Source: Ifrita kowaldi (lineage: Eukaryota > Chordata > Aves > Passeriformes > Cinclosomatidae). Taken from it: DNA of 64,000 nt. The DNA is taken from the NCBI GenBank assembly GCA_013398055.1, contig VZRS01014182.1, positions 186,807-250,806 on the forward strand. Reading direction: 5' to 3'. Of this stretch, positions 59,720 through 64,000 are shown in pieces (position 1 is the stretch's first letter; every line of letters begins with the position of its first letter). Both the position numbers and the translations under genes were made by a program. The notes beneath the pieces are model-generated. The model was not told the DNA's origin. It saw only the letters and a program-made list of their open reading frames with translations, and did not search any database.

Positions 59720-62700
59720 AAATGCTGCCATGTCGTGGTGGTTTGAGAGATCCTTCAGTCGTCACACACCTCTGTGTGCTTCGAGGCTTGAGCTGAGTGC
59801 TGCTCTCTACTCCTTAGTACAGCAAAAGGTTTTTGCGAGACCCTGAAATAATACTACTGTATAAATTATAACCAGATGGTTTTAGAGATTAACATATTAA
59901 TGTTTTTTCTCTGTCCTAAAAGGAGTTAGATGAACTTCTATTAAACAATACATCTGGATTGTAAGAATATTCTGGATGCATTTCTGGGTACAGTTTGCTT
60001 ACAGCACAAAAGAAGGCTTCTCAGGGGATAATTATATTTTGGTTTTAATAAATCATATTATGAAAACTTTGTATTAGGAAAAAGGAGGAAGAAATCAACA
60101 GGACCAGAGGGTTTCATTTCTAATTTCCATTAAAATATAAAACCAAAATTTTACCAAAATTTAAAATGATCGTGTTTTAAAATAAAAGACTCTTACCTGC
60201 TTTACCATAATGTAAACAGAATCATGAAAAAGCACAGCTTTAAAGGCACATATAATGCTACTTGAAATTGCTGCTGCTCATTTAATTTTGCAATGCCTAT
60301 CTTTTGCCTAACCCTCCATTCTTCCTAGGAGGTGCTTTGTGAGGCCCTCTGAGCATGCTACAGAAGGTGGGCTTGGGCCCAAATAAAATTTAGAAGTTGA
60401 TGTCCTCTCTCTGGTAACAAGTTCTCCCATCCCTTCTTCTAACCCTTTCTCTTTCCTGCTCCCCAGATGGACAAGAGAAAGCAAATGAAAACTCAGCTTC
60501 TTCAAGCATAGACAAGCACAAAACCCTGTGTCCACAAAGAAGCCAACTACTGGCAAAGGTTTGGGATCACTGATGGCACAAGGGTACTGATTGAAAACTC
60601 ATACACAACACTACACTCTTTGGGGAGTATTTCTTCAGGACTATTTTTATTACTGTTGGATCTAAGAAGCTGACATTCCCATAATTGCATTTCAAGAGGG
60701 TTTTTTGCTTTGTTTTTACTTCTGACTAGTTATGGGCTGGTTCCATGGACTGGCTGCTTGTCTGCAGCTGGACTGCATCTCTCAGCTCAGTTGCACCTGC
60801 TGCATGTGGTCCAAAACCACTCCACACCACAAACAGAAGCAAAAGAAGTGAATTCCTAGGCCATATGGACACATCGATACAGTCACTCACAGACTTTTAA
60901 CTCCTATGTGAGAACTTATAGGAAACAGACTTTCACCATCTCAAGGCTGCTCTCGAGATGACACCAAGCATTACATCTTCCAAATTCCAGCACCAACCTC
61001 TGTGTTATCTTACTGTCAAGCTAAGTCTGGTTTAGAAACTGTTCCGAGCTCCTCTGAGAAATCCGATTTGGGATTCCTTCTTTTCTCAAGACTGTATTTC
61101 TCACCATGCTTCATATGCAGTTTCACAGCTAAATTAATGTAATATTAATAGAAATTAACTCTTTTGGTTTAACAGGAGAAAAAAAAGCTATCCAAAATAG
61201 CTTTTTTGTGAGTTTTGTTTGGTTTGGGGGCTTTTTTTAACAATTTTTGTATAGCAAAGTTGGTATATGTAGTATTTCACAGTTGTTTAATTTCTAATAT
61301 TTAAAAATAGGCCAAGCCTTATGAGCTGCAAATGACCTTTGTAAGAGTTAAAGCAATAGGCTTCATAAAGTTCAGACATCTCTGCCAAAGGCAAGGTACG
61401 AAACAGCGAAGTCCCAAGCGCATTAAGCGTGTCAGCTAAGGAAAAAGAATTATTCAACCAAGTACTCTGAACTGTAACTCAGAGGACTATATTAAGAGAT
61501 TTAAAAAATTGAATCCAATTATATCAAGGCAACAACACACATTATCTACACAAGTATTAGAATACTCCTAGACTGGCACTTCTGAAAAATTTGAGCAGAA
61601 AAAAATGCACTAGAAAATTATTGCTTTTGTAATAAAACAAACAAGCACAATACAGAACACACTTGTCCATACCTTAAAAATGCCAGTGTTACATTTTTAA
61701 GCTACAGTTTTTTCTTCAAAAATAAAATTTAAACATTTCAATGTTAATGTATTTGTATATTGCAGTCAAAATTAATTTTCTCCAAATTTTCCAACATAAC
61801 ATCTGAGAGGACTTAAATTTATATACAGGTTACAATGTTTATCAGGATTATAAACAATGGATAAGGAAAGAACTGCCTTCCATGCCGTGGGCACAAACTT
61901 GCCCTGGTTTGGAACCAGGTCCACTGTCATCGTTAACAAAACACGGTATTTTCAATAAAGAATTCAAGTGAGGCCACATTTTGTTGTGCACAGACGATCT
62001 TCCTAAGGATTAGCATTGGTGAAACTAATGAAAGAGCTGGACAATAGCAGGTTAGGGGTATTTCCTCTTTTCTGAGAACCATCTCCACAGCTGCTCAAGA
62101 GCCTTCCTAATGGTTTGAAGATCAAACTCTTACTATTTCTCTGTTGATCTGTGTGTCTCTGGGCAGAGTGGGTGCTCCATGACAAGTGCTTGATTACCAT
62201 CCCTGCAGAATGAGGACATGAGGAAAGGAGACATTTTTACAAACACCTTGAAACTTTACTTAACAGTGGTTACAGTTCCCCAATGAAGTTAAGCCCTCTA
62301 GTGGGTGATCAGTAAGCAACTTCTCAGAATAAAAACCTTCAGCCATCCAGGCAGACAGCAGTCCAGTTCTACAAACATTTCTCATTTAGAAAGCAAGCAT
62401 GTGGGAATGACATCACTCTACAGGATTAATGGGGCATTTTTATAGGATCCGAGTTCAGTTCAGAAAGCGCTTTTATTATTTTAAGAGTCTTCTGGTTGAA
62501 GAAATGACATGCAGATACCATCTCTGAATAAATTAGTAGCAATGCAGGTTTTATTTTCAGCCTTTCCACAAAAGAACAGCAAAACAATAATCCCCAATTG
62601 TTACAAGCCGCTCTGTGAGCAGAAAAACAGATCCATCAGGCTTCCTCATAACTGTGGAATCCACCCCTAAGGTTACTGGCATCAGGTATTGCAGCTGCCC

Positions 62701-64000
62701 CTGCCTCATTAAGTTCCACACCACTGCAATTTTGCATCATCTCTTTTCCCCTCCATCCCACTCATCTAACAGCTAGGCAAGAATCAGTTTTGGACAAGCC
62801 ACAGCATAGGGTATGTATGTGCCAACTGGCAGGCAATGAGTGAGCCGTTGCTTTTCAGTCACACGAGCCAAACAACTAAAAGACTTCATTTTCCCTCAGC
62901 TGAAGCTAATTATCATCAAGACACAAGTTTTCACAAAACTCACAGGAATTCAAGCAATCAAACTCAAAGTTAGCTCTGCATAGCATCTTTTCCTTGGAAA
63001 GCTAGGCTAAGAGGCTGAGCACAGCAGTTTTCAGCAGCCCAAGAGCTTAAGAGTGCAGGAAAGGGGGACTGAGGATAGCAGCCCATGCACCTTGCCAAAG
63101 ACAGCAGGAGTCTGGGATGGAGTATCCCACTTGCTTAGTGTAAAACCAAAAAATCCTGGTATGTAAATTGGTGATAGAACATAGAACAGTCCCCTTTGCT
63201 TCAATAGGAGCAGGAGAGGTTTGAATACGAGCATTCTTTTTCTATTCAAATCATGGAATGCAGTTATTTTGTGGCAGAAAGTGACAGCTAAAATAGCGAG
63301 ATGGATGCAGAATTCCTTTTTTAGAAGGAATTTGTTTGCTACATGTTTAACTCTTGAATAACTGTGAGTATACCTTTAATACTTTTCTACTGAAAAAGCA
63401 GAGGCATCATGACAAATGCTTAACATTAATAAAAAGCTGTAAGCACCTGTTTTATTAAACTAGAGCAAAAGGGTGGAATTTTACTATTCATTCCAGTTCC
63501 CTAACTCACAAAGGAAGCTGGTTTAACTTTGTGTTGACTGAGTACACTGAAAAAAATCTCCCATTAAGCAAATGAGAATACCATGCTAAAGAGAAAGCCC
63601 AACAAAAATCTCAAGTACGAAGGTGCTCCTCTGACAATTCCAGTACTGGCATACAAGCCTGTGACATTAAAATACTAGGCTTGGGGAGCAATACAGCAGT
63701 AGCTGGGCTGTCAGTGTCTCATCCTCCAGTGTTTCTTCCAGTTCCACCCCAAACTGGCTTACTAACACAGCAAACAGCCCAAGGCTGTGCTCACATCAGT
63801 TGGGTCAGCTCATATCCAAGGCCTCACACTATTACTTGCAACTCTTCCAAAGGACAGAATGAGTATTTTCAACAGTCTTGTTGGCCCATCCTACACTTAC
63901 TCAGGATTTACATCTTGTCCCTGCGTCAATGGATAGGAACTGAAACTTCTCCAACATTTAATACCCACATCCTCTAGCTAAATTTTTGAAAACTACTTTT
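59720..64000. other. Upstream region, no gene recognised
   Basis: 4.3 kb to the right of the OTOGL promoter candidate. All open frames are short and lack domain signatures. No CR1 end, LTR or tRNA was recognised. It may hold OTOGL regulatory DNA or a distant leader exon, but nothing in the sequence proves that. Confidence 0.5.

Noticed and set aside
1..64000. CRISPR arrays, operons, prophage or other prokaryotic systems
   Set aside because: Split exons, GT-AG introns, CR1 and LTR elements show a vertebrate nuclear genome. No regularly spaced repeats of the CRISPR kind were seen.
1..64000. tRNA or other structured RNA genes
   Set aside because: I saw no convincing paired A-box and B-box or known RNA signature on either strand. 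A covariance-model scan would be needed to exclude small ones.

Overview
The window is vertebrate nuclear DNA, almost certainly from a bird. It is AT-rich and gene-sparse, with long introns. It carries chicken-repeat-1 (CR1) retrotransposon tails (21921-22000, 22881-23312, 31021-31082, 2361-2475) and two endogenous-retrovirus LTRs, one of them (about 1811-2350) of a type familiar from bird genomes. A 25-base run of N at 33351-33375 marks an assembly gap.

One gene fills nearly the whole window, on the minus strand: a mosaic extracellular glycoprotein built from von Willebrand factor D assemblies, best matched to otogelin-like (OTOGL). I traced 32 coding exons from the initiator ATG (complement of 59358-59360) down to 1532, where the gene runs off the left edge. 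Every junction uses GT-AG and every phase agrees. The joined reading frame is 3,790 nt (about 1,263 codons) with no stop or frameshift. The order is signal peptide, short basic linker, EGF-like segment, D1 (VWD-C8-TIL), D2 (VWD-C8-TIL), D' (TIL), D3 (VWD-C8), then the start of an AbfB-like beta-trefoil. This is roughly the N-terminal half of the family protein; the mucin-like, D4 and cystine-knot parts should lie to the left.

Layout, right to left. 59,700-64,000 is upstream DNA with no recognisable gene. A TATAAA on the minus strand at 59695-59700 is a candidate core promoter. Exons 1-5 (signal peptide to EGF) span 59,360-52,441. Exons 6-12 (D1) span 51,730-40,709. Exons 13-20 (D2) span 40,026-30,485. 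Exons 21-24 (D' region) span 29,401-26,691. Exons 25-30 (D3) span 25,438-3,696 and are split by one 13.8-kb intron. Exons 31-32 lead into the AbfB-like domain.

I found no undescribed system. The observations most worth a second look are a well-preserved solo LTR with a perfect 6-bp target duplication only about 115 bp from exon 4, a second much older LTR in intron 31, a possible tandem splice acceptor at exon 9, the loss of one cysteine in the D2 CGLC motif, and a decayed coding-like stretch in the giant intron.
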